Virus record (IMG/VR): IMGVR_UViG_3300049846_003385
Span: 1 to 21,072 of that record
Source: a virus
Strand: one strand, 5' to 3'
DNA length: 21,072 nt
The translations under genes and the position numbers were made by a program. Shown here piece after piece: positions 1 through 9,275 of the stretch (its first letter is position 1; each line of letters opens with the position of its first letter). Below the pieces are notes generated by a model, which made no database searches, was not told the DNA's origin, and saw nothing but the letters and a program-made list of their open reading frames with translations.

Positions 1-2
1 AA

Positions 3-2453
3 CCACTTGGAGTCAACACTATTGCTAGTTCATTGTATCTTGTAAATTCACAGAATCCTGGGGTCGTTATTCTGCCTTTTGAAAATTCAGTGGTTGACGA
101 CGGCGAGACAACATATGCTCCAGGGAACTTATTTTTTAAATCGACTACAATAGCAAATAATTCAATTCAAAGCCTTGTGCAATATGCCGAAGACATCTCT
201 AGAAAAATTACAAACACTGTTGACATATCAAATGATATATTTGATTTCTATAACAGATCCTATGGTCTTTTACCAAACAACTATATTCAAAAGTTTCTTG
301 GTATTCTAAAAAGTTCTTTATCGTATATAAACACATATCAATCCAGCGGCAACCCATCAAAAGAAAGCTTAATTATTCCAGCTCTCATCAACTACTCTCA
401 AACAGACAGGACTTTAAAATACTATCTGTTTCAGTTTGTTTTGCTATTGGGCCTTTGCTCAATCACGAACACTACCGATAAGAAACTTTTTAGAAATCTA
501 AAAACGGAACTTAAAACAACTTTAAAGTTTTCTAACTTACCATTTAGAGAAATTTTATTAGATGTTAATATTGATCAATCTTCTGATCTAAGAGGCGCAG
601 CACTTGCAATGGCACGCGAGATTACAAGGTATGTAACTCAAACATTAATAGAAAACTCATCTCTGACGCTGGATGAAAACGCGAGTTTGACACCAAGGCC
701 AAGAACGGACGGAAATCAAAACCTATTCTTAGAGAATCCAGAGATGATTTCTAGAGTTTTAATTGATACAGTAAATTCAAGCGTTTCAAATAGGCCAAAT
801 CTTTTTAAAGATTTTGTTGACCTTGCTTCTTCTCTTGACCAAGATGCTTCAATTGCAGGTAGTCAAGACTCATGGTTGAATGCAAATTTAACAACATCAA
901 GATATTCAAATATTTCTATCTCCTATCTGCTTCTTTATTTATTTGAACTCATTTGCTCATTTACGAAACGTTATTTTAACGTAAATTTTGACGTTGAAAA
1001 TGGAAAATTGTTTGGCATTGTTTACAACAAAGAAGATTGTTTGTGCGCTTTAAAGGGTGTTGAAAATGCAATCAAGGAAATACCATCCTCCTTATTATCT
1101 TTTCCAACTGAAATTAGAGTGGATTTGGCATCTAACGCATCCCAAAACTCATCTGTTAGCCTAGATACGCTAGGATTAATTTTAACATACACACCAGAAC
1201 AGCTTAGAAAAATTAATGAATATTACGACGTAACCAAAAAGCTTGCAAATGCATTAATTGATGAGGACACATTCTTAAAAAATATCTTAGGTATTTTTGG
1301 CGTGATTTCTACCAACTTAAGTAATGCAAAAAGGATAGGAATTAATTTATACAATTCTTTAACACCAGCACAATCAGATTTATTGCGGCGAAATGCAAAC
1401 ATGCTGAAAAAAGCACAGTTCAGAATCGCAAAAACAACATTCGACAATATAAAAGCGGCAAAAGACAACAATATAAATTCTTTAGCGTTTAACATAACAG
1501 ATGATGAATATTACCACTTACTATCTCTTAGCAAAGAAATGAAAGCAGAAGATGGTGAAAGGACAAAGTTGGTTGCGGTTGGCTTGCCAAACGGTTTTAT
1601 AGATTCAATAAAAGGAAGAGCAAGTAAAACGGCAGCAATTTCTGGTGCAGAACAAATAGTAGATCTTTCATCAACAACAGGTATAATTTCTATTGCAATA
1701 TATCGTAAAAGCTTGTTAGATGAAGAGATAATTTATAAACCCAAGCGTTTTATTTTCGATACTTCTCTAATCGTAAACAAATATCAGGAATCTTTAACAA
1801 TTGATCCATTTACTTCGTTTAGTGAACAAAATGGACTTATCACATTGACAGATTTAGAATCTGTTAAATCACCAAAAACATTAACAAAATCGAGTGTCGG
1901 AAATTATTCAAAATACAATACCATTCTTTCGAATGAAGAAAAACAACAAATGATTACAAATCACATAGAAGATTTCTTGTTTAAGAAATATATGGCTTTG
2001 TATAGTGGTATTCAAATTTCAGAGGAAGTTTTCCCTATTGCAGAATATCAGTTTAGAAATAATATTAATGATCAGGCACAACAATTTATGAGATTGGTAC
2101 TTCAAACATTTGGAATAAGTGATTCTAGACCAATAAAGGACATTTTAGCGGACGAGGCAACTCCAATAGCTGTAAAAGATTCTATGAGTCTAATAAAGAA
2201 TTCAATATCATTTATGGATATGGAAACTCTTGATTCTGTTATAATGTCTGAAAAATTATTCGATAAAATTCTTGTTGTAAAAATTAATATTGATAAAGAC
2301 TTCGAAATAGATACAGCACTAACAAGAAGACAAGTTCTTCAAAACGAATCAATTATTAAAAGAATATATAAAGTTGGCGAAAAAACATTCTTGAAAGATT
2401 TGGACGGATCTATAATGGATGAGTTTTATGCCACAATAGAGGTGCTCGGTTAA
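3..2453 (+). CDS. Large virion-type protein, 5' end cut by the window edge
   Basis: The frame is open from the first codons of the window, so this gene almost certainly starts upstream. A TTG at 33 could be read as a start, but the codons before it continue a plausible protein (PLGVNTIASS, then LYLVNSQNPG), so I treat it as 5'-partial, with at least 816 residues visible. I recognise no named family. The protein is Asn/Ser/Thr-rich with long helical stretches, and I see no signal peptide, membrane segment or catalytic motif. It ends one base before the next gene, whose Shine-Dalgarno (GAGGT, 2439-2443) lies in its last codons, so the two are probably co-translated. Its size and its place at the head of a structural run suggest a baseplate, tail or neck component. 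That role is inferred from context only. Confidence 0.75.
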   Translation, partial: PLGVNTIASSLYLVNSQNPGVVILPFENSVVDDGETTYAPGNLFFKSTTIANNSIQSLVQYAEDISRKITNTVDISNDIFDFYNRSYGLLPNNYIQKFLGILKSSLSYINTYQSSGNPSKESLIIPALINYSQTDRTLKYYLFQFVLLLGLCSITNTTDKKLFRNLKTELKTTLKFSNLPFREILLDVNIDQSSDLRGAALAMAREITRYVTQTLIENSSLTLDENASLTPRPRTDGNQNLFLENPEMISRVLIDTVNSSVSNRPNLFKDFVDLASSLDQDASIAGSQDSWLNANLTTSRYSNISISYLLLYLFELICSFTKRYFNVNFDVENGKLFGIVYNKEDCLCALKGVENAIKEIPSSLLSFPTEIRVDLASNASQNSSVSLDTLGLILTYTPEQLRKINEYYDVTKKLANALIDEDTFLKNILGIFGVISTNLSNAKRIGINLYNSLTPAQSDLLRRNANMLKKAQFRIAKTTFDNIKAAKDNNINSLAFNITDDEYYHLLSLSKEMKAEDGERTKLVAVGLPNGFIDSIKGRASKTAAISGAEQIVDLSSTTGIISIAIYRKSLLDEEIIYKPKRFIFDTSLIVNKYQESLTIDPFTSFSEQNGLITLTDLESVKSPKTLTKSSVGNYSKYNTILSNEEKQQMITNHIEDFLFKKYMALYSGIQISEEVFPIAEYQFRNNINDQAQQFMRLVLQTFGISDSRPIKDILADEATPIAVKDSMSLIKNSISFMDMETLDSVIMSEKLFDKILVVKINIDKDFEIDTALTRRQVLQNESIIKRIYKVGEKTFLKDLDGSIMDEFYATIEVLG

Positions 2454-2454
2454 A

Positions 2455-4380
2455 ATGGCAAAAATTATTCAAACAACATTACCTTCAAAAAAAATATCAA
2501 CAGTAGATGTTGCGGAAATACTAAATTTTAAAGCCGAGTTTGTTTACAATTTTTTTCAAAAAGATGAAAGAAGAAATGAAACTGGGGAGGGTGTTCTAGA
2601 GCGGTTTAAGACGCTTAATGCCACAGATCTTCCAACAAGCATCCAAGAAAGTGTTGACATAAATACAAGAGTGCCAAGGTATATACTTCTAAGTTGGAAT
2701 CCCTATGTTGTTGGATCAAATAGCGAAATCTCAAATAACGTGAGAATTAAAGACAATATCGATAAAGTTTATTTTGAGGATGATTTTAGCTACGATGACT
2801 TTAGTGTGTTAGAAATACAAGATCTATCTGTTGATAGAAAATTAAATCTATTTGTTGAAACATTGCTGAAAAACTCGTCCAAAGAGTCAAAAAACATATC
2901 TGCCGTAAATGCGATAAGAAGTGCTACGGAGGCCACAAATACAAGTGTAAGACCAGAGATTTTAGCAAATGGAATGGATGCAAAGCTCTTTGGATTAAGA
3001 TTTTTTGGAGATAATAATAAACAAAAAAATTCAAACGACTATGCGAACATATTAAAATCAAATAAAAGTAATATACAATTAAACAATAAGATATTAAACG
3101 ACACGATCAAATATAATGCTTATATTGATCCAACAAATCCATTTGTTGACGAATTGCAAGGCTTTGTAAGCGAAGCAAGTAGGATACAGAAACAAGCTAG
3201 ACAAGATCGAGACTCTTCAAGAATCTCAAGCGAAGAATATGATTTCGAAATTGACAAGTATATTAGACAGCAAGTTTTATTCTCTGACGTGCATAATCCA
3301 TTTATACAGTCAGTTGGTTACTTGATTGAAAAAATTGAACTTCTACAAGACGGAACAGAGAGAAAGTTGCAAAATATCTTCGTAGAGAGCCCAAATAAAG
3401 GCGCGTTTTTTGACCCGAAGGTAAAATACGGAGCAACATACATATACAAAATCAGAGCGGTTTTTTATATCGAAATTGAAGGTATTGATGAAAATTCTGG
3501 TTTGTTAAGCAGTATTGGCATACTGGTTGCTAGTAGACCTTCATTAACAGAAGCAATTTTATGTGAAGAATATGCGCCGCCACCAGCTCCACAAGATTTG
3601 GCATTCAAATATCTTCCATTCGACGGAGTATTGAAGTTAACATGGGCTTTCCCTGTGAATCCGCAAAGGGACATAAAAAAATTTCAGGTTTTTAGACGCT
3701 TTTCTATCTATGAGCCATACGAATTGCTTAAAGAATATGATTTTGATGACTCGGAAGTTAAAGTTTTATCGGGAGAATTCCCAGAAGAATTTTTGGTAGA
3801 AAAACTTACTGGTCCCAAGACAATGTATTTGGATCATGAATTTACCAGAAATAGTGTTGCGTATTATGCGCTTGCCTCAATAGATGCACACGGAATAACA
3901 TCAAACTATTCTGCACAGTATAAAATATCATTTAATAACATTTTAAACAAACTCAATGTTGAACTTCTATCAATTGCTGGTGCCCCAAAAGCATATCCAA
4001 ATATTTGGATAAATCAAGACGCTTTTGTTGATAGTATTAGAGACCAATATCATTCGAAGCTTGATGTATATTTCAATCCAGAATATCTAAAGGTTTTTAA
4101 TAAGGATGATAAAGATTTGAATTTGTTAGCTTTAAAAGTATCGGACTGCTATCAATTACAATTGATAAACATTGATAAAAACGAACAGCAAATCTTAAAA
4201 ATAAGACTACAAGATAGAACAGAAAACGTTATGAGAGAGCCAATTGATGGAGCAATAAACAGAACGCTTTTGAAACAAAAGCTTAATACTGAAAGATTGA
4301 AAAATATAAACGCAGACCAAGAAAGACAAGAGTCTGGCTATATTGATAAAAAAATTGATTCAGTTTTCAAAAATCAATAA
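2455..4380 (+). CDS. Virion structural protein with fibronectin-III-like region
   Basis: This 641-residue protein has no recognised overall family. Around residues 374-493 there is a fibronectin type III-like beta region. It opens with a proline-rich linker (APPPAPQDLAF) and continues with LKLTWAFP, FQVFRRFSIYEPY and a late YYALASIDAHG strand, the usual order of Trp and Tyr landmarks in FnIII folds. An earlier segment near residues 305-345 (YGATYIYKIRAVF) looks like the end of another Fn-like sheet. The C-terminus is charged and helical, rich in Glu, Lys and Gln. The start has a GAGGT Shine-Dalgarno about 11 nt upstream, inside the previous gene, from which it is separated by one base. FnIII modules are common on surface parts of phage tails and baseplates, which is the likely location here. 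The exact role is unknown. Confidence 0.8.
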   Translation: MAKIIQTTLPSKKISTVDVAEILNFKAEFVYNFFQKDERRNETGEGVLERFKTLNATDLPTSIQESVDINTRVPRYILLSWNPYVVGSNSEISNNVRIKDNIDKVYFEDDFSYDDFSVLEIQDLSVDRKLNLFVETLLKNSSKESKNISAVNAIRSATEATNTSVRPEILANGMDAKLFGLRFFGDNNKQKNSNDYANILKSNKSNIQLNNKILNDTIKYNAYIDPTNPFVDELQGFVSEASRIQKQARQDRDSSRISSEEYDFEIDKYIRQQVLFSDVHNPFIQSVGYLIEKIELLQDGTERKLQNIFVESPNKGAFFDPKVKYGATYIYKIRAVFYIEIEGIDENSGLLSSIGILVASRPSLTEAILCEEYAPPPAPQDLAFKYLPFDGVLKLTWAFPVNPQRDIKKFQVFRRFSIYEPYELLKEYDFDDSEVKVLSGEFPEEFLVEKLTGPKTMYLDHEFTRNSVAYYALASIDAHGITSNYSAQYKISFNNILNKLNVELLSIAGAPKAYPNIWINQDAFVDSIRDQYHSKLDVYFNPEYLKVFNKDDKDLNLLALKVSDCYQLQLINIDKNEQQILKIRLQDRTENVMREPIDGAINRTLLKQKLNTERLKNINADQERQESGYIDKKIDSVFKNQ

Positions 4381-4413
4381 CATTTAAAAGTAGAAATACG
4401 AATTAATTAACAA

Positions 4414-4418
4414 AAGGA
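4414..4418 (+). promoter_or_regulatory. Shine-Dalgarno AAGGA for the gene at 4426
   Basis: AAGGA lies 7 nt upstream of the ATG at 4426 in an A-rich leader with no obvious hairpin next to the start. It shows that the phage uses conventional ribosome binding sites on some genes, which makes genes without one stand out. Confidence 0.75.
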
Positions 4419-4425
4419 AAAGTAA

Positions 4426-5139
4426 ATGGGTTTTTTAGATTCAACAACATCAACAATCGTTTTAGACGCGGTTCTTACATTAAAAGGTAGGGAACTAATA
4501 GCTCGCGGCGATGGTTCTTTTAGAATTTCTAAGTTTGCCATAGGTGATGATGAGGTAGATTATACTCTAATTCAAAAATATGGCAGAACAGTAGGGATTG
4601 AAAAAATAGAAAAGAATACACCAGTTTTCGAGGCACTACCAAATGGAAGTTATGCACAAAAATATCGCTGCATTTCAATTTCAAATCCAAATTTAGTAAG
4701 ATTGCCGATTGTAAATTTACAAGGAGTTGGATTTGATTCAAGTTCCGAAGTCTTGTCAATTGGCAACACTACTACAAGAACAAGGACAATAACAGTAGAG
4801 CAAACAATAAGAGAAGAAACAACAATTGATCCAGAACTAAGAGATCAAACATTTATCGTTAATCTAGACTCTAGATTTTTAAGTGTAGTTGGAAGAAGAC
4901 CAGATAATATTGATGGATTAAGAAGAGCGACTTATATAATTGATAGAGATGCTGGGGAAAACTCCCTCGGTGGCACCCGTTTAACTTTAACGCTTGGAGT
5001 ACAGGCGATCCCAGAATCAAATTTTTCAATTTACGGTTCTAGATCAAATCAAAACATTATCAAAACATATGTTGTTATAAGTGGGACCGCATCAGGTGGC
5101 GTAAAACAATTTGAAGTTCAAATTTCAAAAACAGACTAA
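4426..5139 (+). CDS. Probable virion structural protein (FLDSTTSTIVLDAVLT N-terminus)
   Basis: This is a 237-residue protein. Its N-terminus (MGFLDSTTSTIVLDAVLTLK, followed by a KFAIGDDEVDY segment near residue 37) is of a kind I remember from conserved structural proteins of T4-like aquatic phages. That is a memory-based resemblance, not a search result. The middle and C-terminal parts are beta-rich and Thr/Arg-rich (TRTRTITVEQTIREE near residue 120). No signal peptide or membrane segment is visible. The start is well supported: AAGGA at 4414-4418 lies 7 nt before the ATG. It sits in a co-directional structural run, with about 45 nt on each side free of other genes. The specific structural role is not known. 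Confidence 0.8.
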   Translation: MGFLDSTTSTIVLDAVLTLKGRELIARGDGSFRISKFAIGDDEVDYTLIQKYGRTVGIEKIEKNTPVFEALPNGSYAQKYRCISISNPNLVRLPIVNLQGVGFDSSSEVLSIGNTTTRTRTITVEQTIREETTIDPELRDQTFIVNLDSRFLSVVGRRPDNIDGLRRATYIIDRDAGENSLGGTRLTLTLGVQAIPESNFSIYGSRSNQNIIKTYVVISGTASGGVKQFEVQISKTD

Positions 5140-5183
5140 TTGAATCAATATAATAGATATCTAAAAACAGAACAGAGAAAAAA

Positions 5184-6326
5184 ATGCCTACATTTCAAGA
5201 ATTAACAAACGCAGATTTTGCAACAAATAGTGATGGATTAGATATCGTTATTGATTTAATTCAATCAGATATTTCTTCATCCTCTTCGAGACGTAAATAC
5301 CAACATTATATTACTGGAGCATTGAGTGCCTCTGGCGTCACATCCAGCTTGTATCAAACAATATACGATCAAGATTTTACGTTACAAACTGCAAATGCTA
5401 CATTTGATCTAACTTTTGGTCTTTCTAGAAGCTCGTCACTGGTTACAAGTTCGCTTCTATATACAGATTCAACAACTGGGCAATTATACTTTCCATCTCA
5501 GTCTTTGATGATGAGAGAAAAAATAGCGCTCTATAGAGAAATGGCACAGACATTGCTCGGTGATCCTGATTCTGAATTTAGCTTGTCATCTGGCTCATCA
5601 ACTATCACAGTACGCGAACCTTTATTCTTGTCATTTAAGCGTCTCTTTACAAGGGATAGAATTAAGCGCGAAACATTTGCAATAAGATTATTGACGGCCT
5701 CGAATTATATTAGTGGTTCTGCGAGCGGAGAAAAGATTTATACAGATGTAGGATCTTCGACAAATCAAGAATTTTCATTTGGGGGTGCGGTTTCGACAAT
5801 CGTGGATAGCTCGACAACAACATATCCAGTTGGACTACTTTATTTGGATAAGGGCATTGCTGTTCTTGATACTCAAAGAATTTTTAATATCACTGAATCA
5901 ATAGCAGGAACTTTAGATGCTGTAAATGCGTCTGGTACAGAATCATTCTCTGGGACTTTTAATAAGCTTATGGTCAGTGCCTCTATAGATGATTTTGTAG
6001 ATCATATTGCTTCAACAAGATTTGGTTCATCGTCTCTAACAGCTTTGGCATATCAAAATCAAACAATCCTAAACAGCTCATATATTACAGTCAGACTCCC
6101 ATATTCTTACTTCAACTATTCGTCAAACCCTTCGTTTGTCGATACAAATGGAAGAATTGTTGTAATCGAACAAGGACAAGAAGATATCCAAAAGTCCTTT
6201 GTTATGTTTACTTCAGTTGGATTTTATGATGCTAACAATAACCTATTGGCTGTTGGAAAGACATCTAGACCTGTTTATAAAGACAGTTCCAGAACAACAC
6301 AATTAACAGTACGCCTCGACTATTAA
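5184..6326 (+). CDS. Virion structural protein with LLAVGKTSRPV...LDY C-terminal motif
   Basis: This is a 380-residue, Ser/Thr-rich, beta-looking protein. The N-terminus (MPTFQELTNADFATNSDG) resembles that of the next gene (MSFQKLNPEDFNLTN). The C-terminus has GFYDANNNLLAVGKTSRPV followed by a short strand ending VRLDY. I associate this ending with T4-like virion proteins (from memory). The next gene ends in a similar way (LNVVARASLGQAV ... LPLTY). These shared ends suggest that the two proteins are related or occupy similar positions in the particle. No enzymatic motif is visible. The leader (5140-5183) has only a weak AGAG upstream of the ATG and a perfect 10-bp palindrome at 5154-5163. Function beyond structural is unknown. 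Confidence 0.8.
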   Translation: MPTFQELTNADFATNSDGLDIVIDLIQSDISSSSSRRKYQHYITGALSASGVTSSLYQTIYDQDFTLQTANATFDLTFGLSRSSSLVTSSLLYTDSTTGQLYFPSQSLMMREKIALYREMAQTLLGDPDSEFSLSSGSSTITVREPLFLSFKRLFTRDRIKRETFAIRLLTASNYISGSASGEKIYTDVGSSTNQEFSFGGAVSTIVDSSTTTYPVGLLYLDKGIAVLDTQRIFNITESIAGTLDAVNASGTESFSGTFNKLMVSASIDDFVDHIASTRFGSSSLTALAYQNQTILNSSYITVRLPYSYFNYSSNPSFVDTNGRIVVIEQGQEDIQKSFVMFTSVGFYDANNNLLAVGKTSRPVYKDSSRTTQLTVRLDY

Positions 6327-6351
6327 TATCCTGCCATTCCAATTAATGAAA

Positions 6352-6375
6352 ATGCATTATTTAGCAATAGTGCAT
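6352..6375 (+). promoter_or_regulatory. Hairpin ending 1 nt before the ATG at 6377
   Basis: ATGCATTATT (6352-6361) pairs with AATAGTGCAT (6366-6375) over 10 positions, one of them a G-U pair, around a TAGC loop. The 3' arm ends one base before the start codon. No purine-rich Shine-Dalgarno is visible near the start. The pairing is direct observation. A role in ribosome recruitment or repression is inferred. Confidence 0.55.
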
Positions 6376-6376
6376 C

Positions 6377-8710
6377 ATGTCGTTTCAAAAGCTTAATCCA
6401 GAAGATTTTAATTTAACAAACTTGATTTTGAATCCATCAGTCTCATTTTCATCTTCATCTGCGGGAGTGACTGGTTCAAAATATGTTTTCTTGCAACGAA
6501 ATGATGTCGAGAAGGCGGCAGCAACATTTAATAGCTCTTCCCTCTTTAATAATGATAATACGTCTTTAAAAGACGTTTTAAGGAGAGCTGCCTCGCAATC
6601 AAACTCAAATTTTACATTAATGAGTTCGTACATGGCAGAGGTTAATGCTTTGCCAACATCAAGCAAAAACCAACAAAGAATTAACATTTTAAACTATACT
6701 CCTGGCTATGGCTTTGGTACAAATTATAATAAAAAGAAAACAATATTAACATCGCTCTATTCGCCATATTACAAGCCAGAATATCCAGAAGCACACTTTT
6801 CATATACCAACTATCATAGTTTAAATTTCTTCACTGGTTCAATTTTTTCAACAAGTTCTGCTATTCTATATCCAAACAATGTTACATTACAAAGTAATGT
6901 CTTGGTTAGTAGCTCATATATTCCAACTGGCTCGTTTACATTTAATTTCTGGGTGAAACCCTCCTATTCATTTGCAAAGGCAGGGACAATTTTTCACGCA
7001 TCTGGCTGTTATGCAATTTCATTAAGAACTGGCTCAAGAAAAGATCAAAATGGAAACCCTTCTGGGTTCAAAATCTTATTCCAAGTAGAAAGAGGAACAT
7101 ATATTACACCATCAGATGCAACAACTGCTTCTACTTTTGTTTTTGAGACAGATGATAATTCTTTAACAAAAGACACATGGCACAATGTTTGTATTCGCTG
7201 GGGTACCTCGAACTACAGTAATGGATCTGGCTCAATCTTGGTCGATAATGAGCAAGTTGGAAGTTTTGTGATCCCAAGCACTTCAATACAATTCCCAGTA
7301 AGTTCTGGGATGGACGGTCCATCAGCTATAGTGATAGGTAATTTTTATGAGGGAGTAAACTCTGGGTCATTTGGTTTGTCGCGATTTTTTGGTGCCGACA
7401 CTGCTACCCAAGACGGTTTGCTTGAGTTGAATAGTGATACGGGATTTACTACCCCAACGAGTTATAGTTTTAAACATCCTTTGAACGCAGAAATACATGA
7501 TTTTAAAATCTATAACAAGTTTCTTTCGACAACTGAAATTGATAATCTTATTACAAATGGACCAAGTTCTAGAACCAATCTTTTGTTTTATGTGCCGCCA
7601 TTCTTTACGGAAGAAAGTCCATATAGAACAAAAGTTGGAGTTAGCGGTGGAATTTTAGTAACCCCATTCTATAATCAAACAGGAACGACACGCTCACCTT
7701 TTAGCGCAGAATTAGCGTTCGAGGTTGGCGCGCATATGATAAATCTTGAAAACCACACAAGAGAATTTGTTCTTGGTAGATATCCAAGACTACTTGGCTT
7801 AAGAACGCAAATTGCAACAAGTACAACGCCTCCAACAACGGCAAATGCTTTGCTAAATCTAACAGAATCGTTCTTAAAGAGAAATTTAACAATATTGCCA
7901 AATGATAATGGTCTTTTTATACCAAATTTTGAATACTGGTTAACAGATCTTTCTAGTTCCTTTTTTAGAAATGATATAACTGACGACATTGGGTACATTT
8001 CATTGAGACAGGTAATTTCTTCCTCGTACAACAATGCAATATTGTATCTAACACCTTCAACATCATCAATTGGATTTGGAATTGTTGGACCAGACCCATC
8101 GCTTTCTTCTTCTCTAATATCTGCACCAGCTAGCGTACCATCCATTCTCCAAAGATCTAGAGATCCGTCTTCCAATCAAATAAGAATTTTTGAAATCTCA
8201 AATTTGTTTTTTGGAAATAGAATAGAGCCAGGAACATTAATTTTAACCGATACTGCAATCAGTGGTTCTGATGGAATGTTGCCAATAACATTAATGGACG
8301 ATGGCCGCGGCAATCTTTATAGAGCAAATGCGGCATCTACAAGATGCACATGGAACTCTGTTGGAAACGTTTTCTACAATGAAGGTATAGTTGTTATAAA
8401 AAATCCTAGCCTTTACTGGTTTGGCGAGAGTCAATTTCAAGTATCGTTTAGAGGCCAAACCTCAGTTTACACGATGACCATTGATTGCTATGCTGATTCC
8501 TTGAAGCAGATAGAGTCAACAAACTCCTCTTGGAGTCCATCGCTGAGAGGCTCGAATCTTGCAAATGATCAAGACACAAGATATGTTTACATTAATGAAG
8601 TTTTACTTCACGATGAAAACTTAAATGTTGTGGCAAGAGCATCGCTTGGTCAGGCAGTGATGAAAAGGACAGGGGATAAACTCTTATTCAAGCTTCCATT
8701 AACATACTAA
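6377..8710 (+). CDS. Large virion protein with LamG-like jelly-roll domain (tail fibre/adhesin candidate)
   Basis: This 777-residue protein contains a concanavalin/LamG-like domain at roughly residues 179-393. The domain opens with a typical SFTFNFWVKPS strand, continues with DTWHNVCIRWG and a SGSILVDNEQVGSF strand, and closes with AEIHDFKIYNKFLSTTEIDNL-type residues that mark the end of LamGL folds. Such folds bind carbohydrate or other surface ligands and are frequent in phage tail fibres and capsid decorations. The N-terminus (FQKLNPEDF) and C-terminus (LNVVARASLGQAV...LPLTY) resemble those of the preceding gene, suggesting a shared attachment scaffold with the LamG region inserted. There is no Shine-Dalgarno, but a 10-bp hairpin abuts the start. 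It ends one base before the next ATG. A fibre or adhesin role is inferred from the fold and context. Confidence 0.8.
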   Translation: MSFQKLNPEDFNLTNLILNPSVSFSSSSAGVTGSKYVFLQRNDVEKAAATFNSSSLFNNDNTSLKDVLRRAASQSNSNFTLMSSYMAEVNALPTSSKNQQRINILNYTPGYGFGTNYNKKKTILTSLYSPYYKPEYPEAHFSYTNYHSLNFFTGSIFSTSSAILYPNNVTLQSNVLVSSSYIPTGSFTFNFWVKPSYSFAKAGTIFHASGCYAISLRTGSRKDQNGNPSGFKILFQVERGTYITPSDATTASTFVFETDDNSLTKDTWHNVCIRWGTSNYSNGSGSILVDNEQVGSFVIPSTSIQFPVSSGMDGPSAIVIGNFYEGVNSGSFGLSRFFGADTATQDGLLELNSDTGFTTPTSYSFKHPLNAEIHDFKIYNKFLSTTEIDNLITNGPSSRTNLLFYVPPFFTEESPYRTKVGVSGGILVTPFYNQTGTTRSPFSAELAFEVGAHMINLENHTREFVLGRYPRLLGLRTQIATSTTPPTTANALLNLTESFLKRNLTILPNDNGLFIPNFEYWLTDLSSSFFRNDITDDIGYISLRQVISSSYNNAILYLTPSTSSIGFGIVGPDPSLSSSLISAPASVPSILQRSRDPSSNQIRIFEISNLFFGNRIEPGTLILTDTAISGSDGMLPITLMDDGRGNLYRANAASTRCTWNSVGNVFYNEGIVVIKNPSLYWFGESQFQVSFRGQTSVYTMTIDCYADSLKQIESTNSSWSPSLRGSNLANDQDTRYVYINEVLLHDENLNVVARASLGQAVMKRTGDKLLFKLPLTY

Positions 8711-8711
8711 A

Positions 8712-9221
8712 ATGTATTCAATACACAAAAAATATACTCCACAAAAATCTGCAATAATCATTGTAACAAAACGCGGAGTACCAGTAGCAGGTATTCATTC
8801 TAACTGGTCTCAAACCCATGATTCATTTATCGTGTCTAAAAGTTACTCAACATTAAAACCAGGGTTTGGTTTATTTTTATACCGTTCGCTTTTTTCAATG
8901 TTTCCTAACAAATACTTTTGTCCAGATCGCTCTGTTTGTCTTCCAAAAGCCTTTAATATTTGGAATAAAATATATCACATAGGTTTTGGCATCTCTTGTC
9001 ATGAATTCAATACAGGGTACTGGATAAAGAATCCAGATCATAAAATTCTAAACTACAGATACATATTGGAATCAACGGAAAAACCAGTATCATTGTTCAA
9101 TGAGAAACCAATCACGGACTGCCTATTGGACAGCAGTATAAGCCTGTTTAGAGAGGTATACAGGGCAGAACTACACTCCCTGAAGGAGCGAGCTAAGACC
9201 CCCTATAACCCCCGTGTATAG
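8712..9221 (+). CDS. Hypothetical protein, 169 aa
   Basis: I do not recognise a family. The protein is compact and aromatic-rich, with a predicted beta start (SAIIIVTKRGVPVAGIHSNW), several Cys residues (C91, C97, C117, C137 in rough position) and a basic, helical C-terminus (AELHSLKERAKTPY). No signal peptide, membrane helix or clear catalytic motif is visible. The ATG lies one base after the stop of the LamG-domain gene, so translation is probably coupled. It closes the structural block. It could be a small tail accessory, chaperone or enzyme, and nothing in the sequence decides between them. Confidence 0.7.
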   Translation: MYSIHKKYTPQKSAIIIVTKRGVPVAGIHSNWSQTHDSFIVSKSYSTLKPGFGLFLYRSLFSMFPNKYFCPDRSVCLPKAFNIWNKIYHIGFGISCHEFNTGYWIKNPDHKILNYRYILESTEKPVSLFNEKPITDCLLDSSISLFREVYRAELHSLKERAKTPYNPRV

Positions 9222-9275
9222 AGACCACGAACTTCCTTAGCTTGTGGCTTGAATTGCAGCCTACTTAGATAGACG

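Noticed and set aside
227-245. Inverted repeat ATCAAAT/ATTTGAT
   Set aside because: It lies inside coding sequence of an AT-rich gene far from any start or stop; chance pairing is likely.
5154-5163. Perfect palindrome TAGATATCTA and nearby TATAAT before the gene at 5184
   Set aside because: There is no -35 element at suitable spacing, and AT-rich palindromes of this size are expected by chance.
7675-8175. Minus-strand reading frame of 166 codons opposite the LamG-domain gene
   Set aside because: It is the antisense of a well-supported gene, has no domain or ribosome site, and its composition mirrors the sense strand.
9203-9247. Possible transcription terminator between the structural and DNA-metabolism blocks
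   Set aside because: CTATA/TATAG and CCAC..GTGG repeats can pair, but the stems are 5-6 bp with long loops, one overlaps the stop codon, and no T-run follows.
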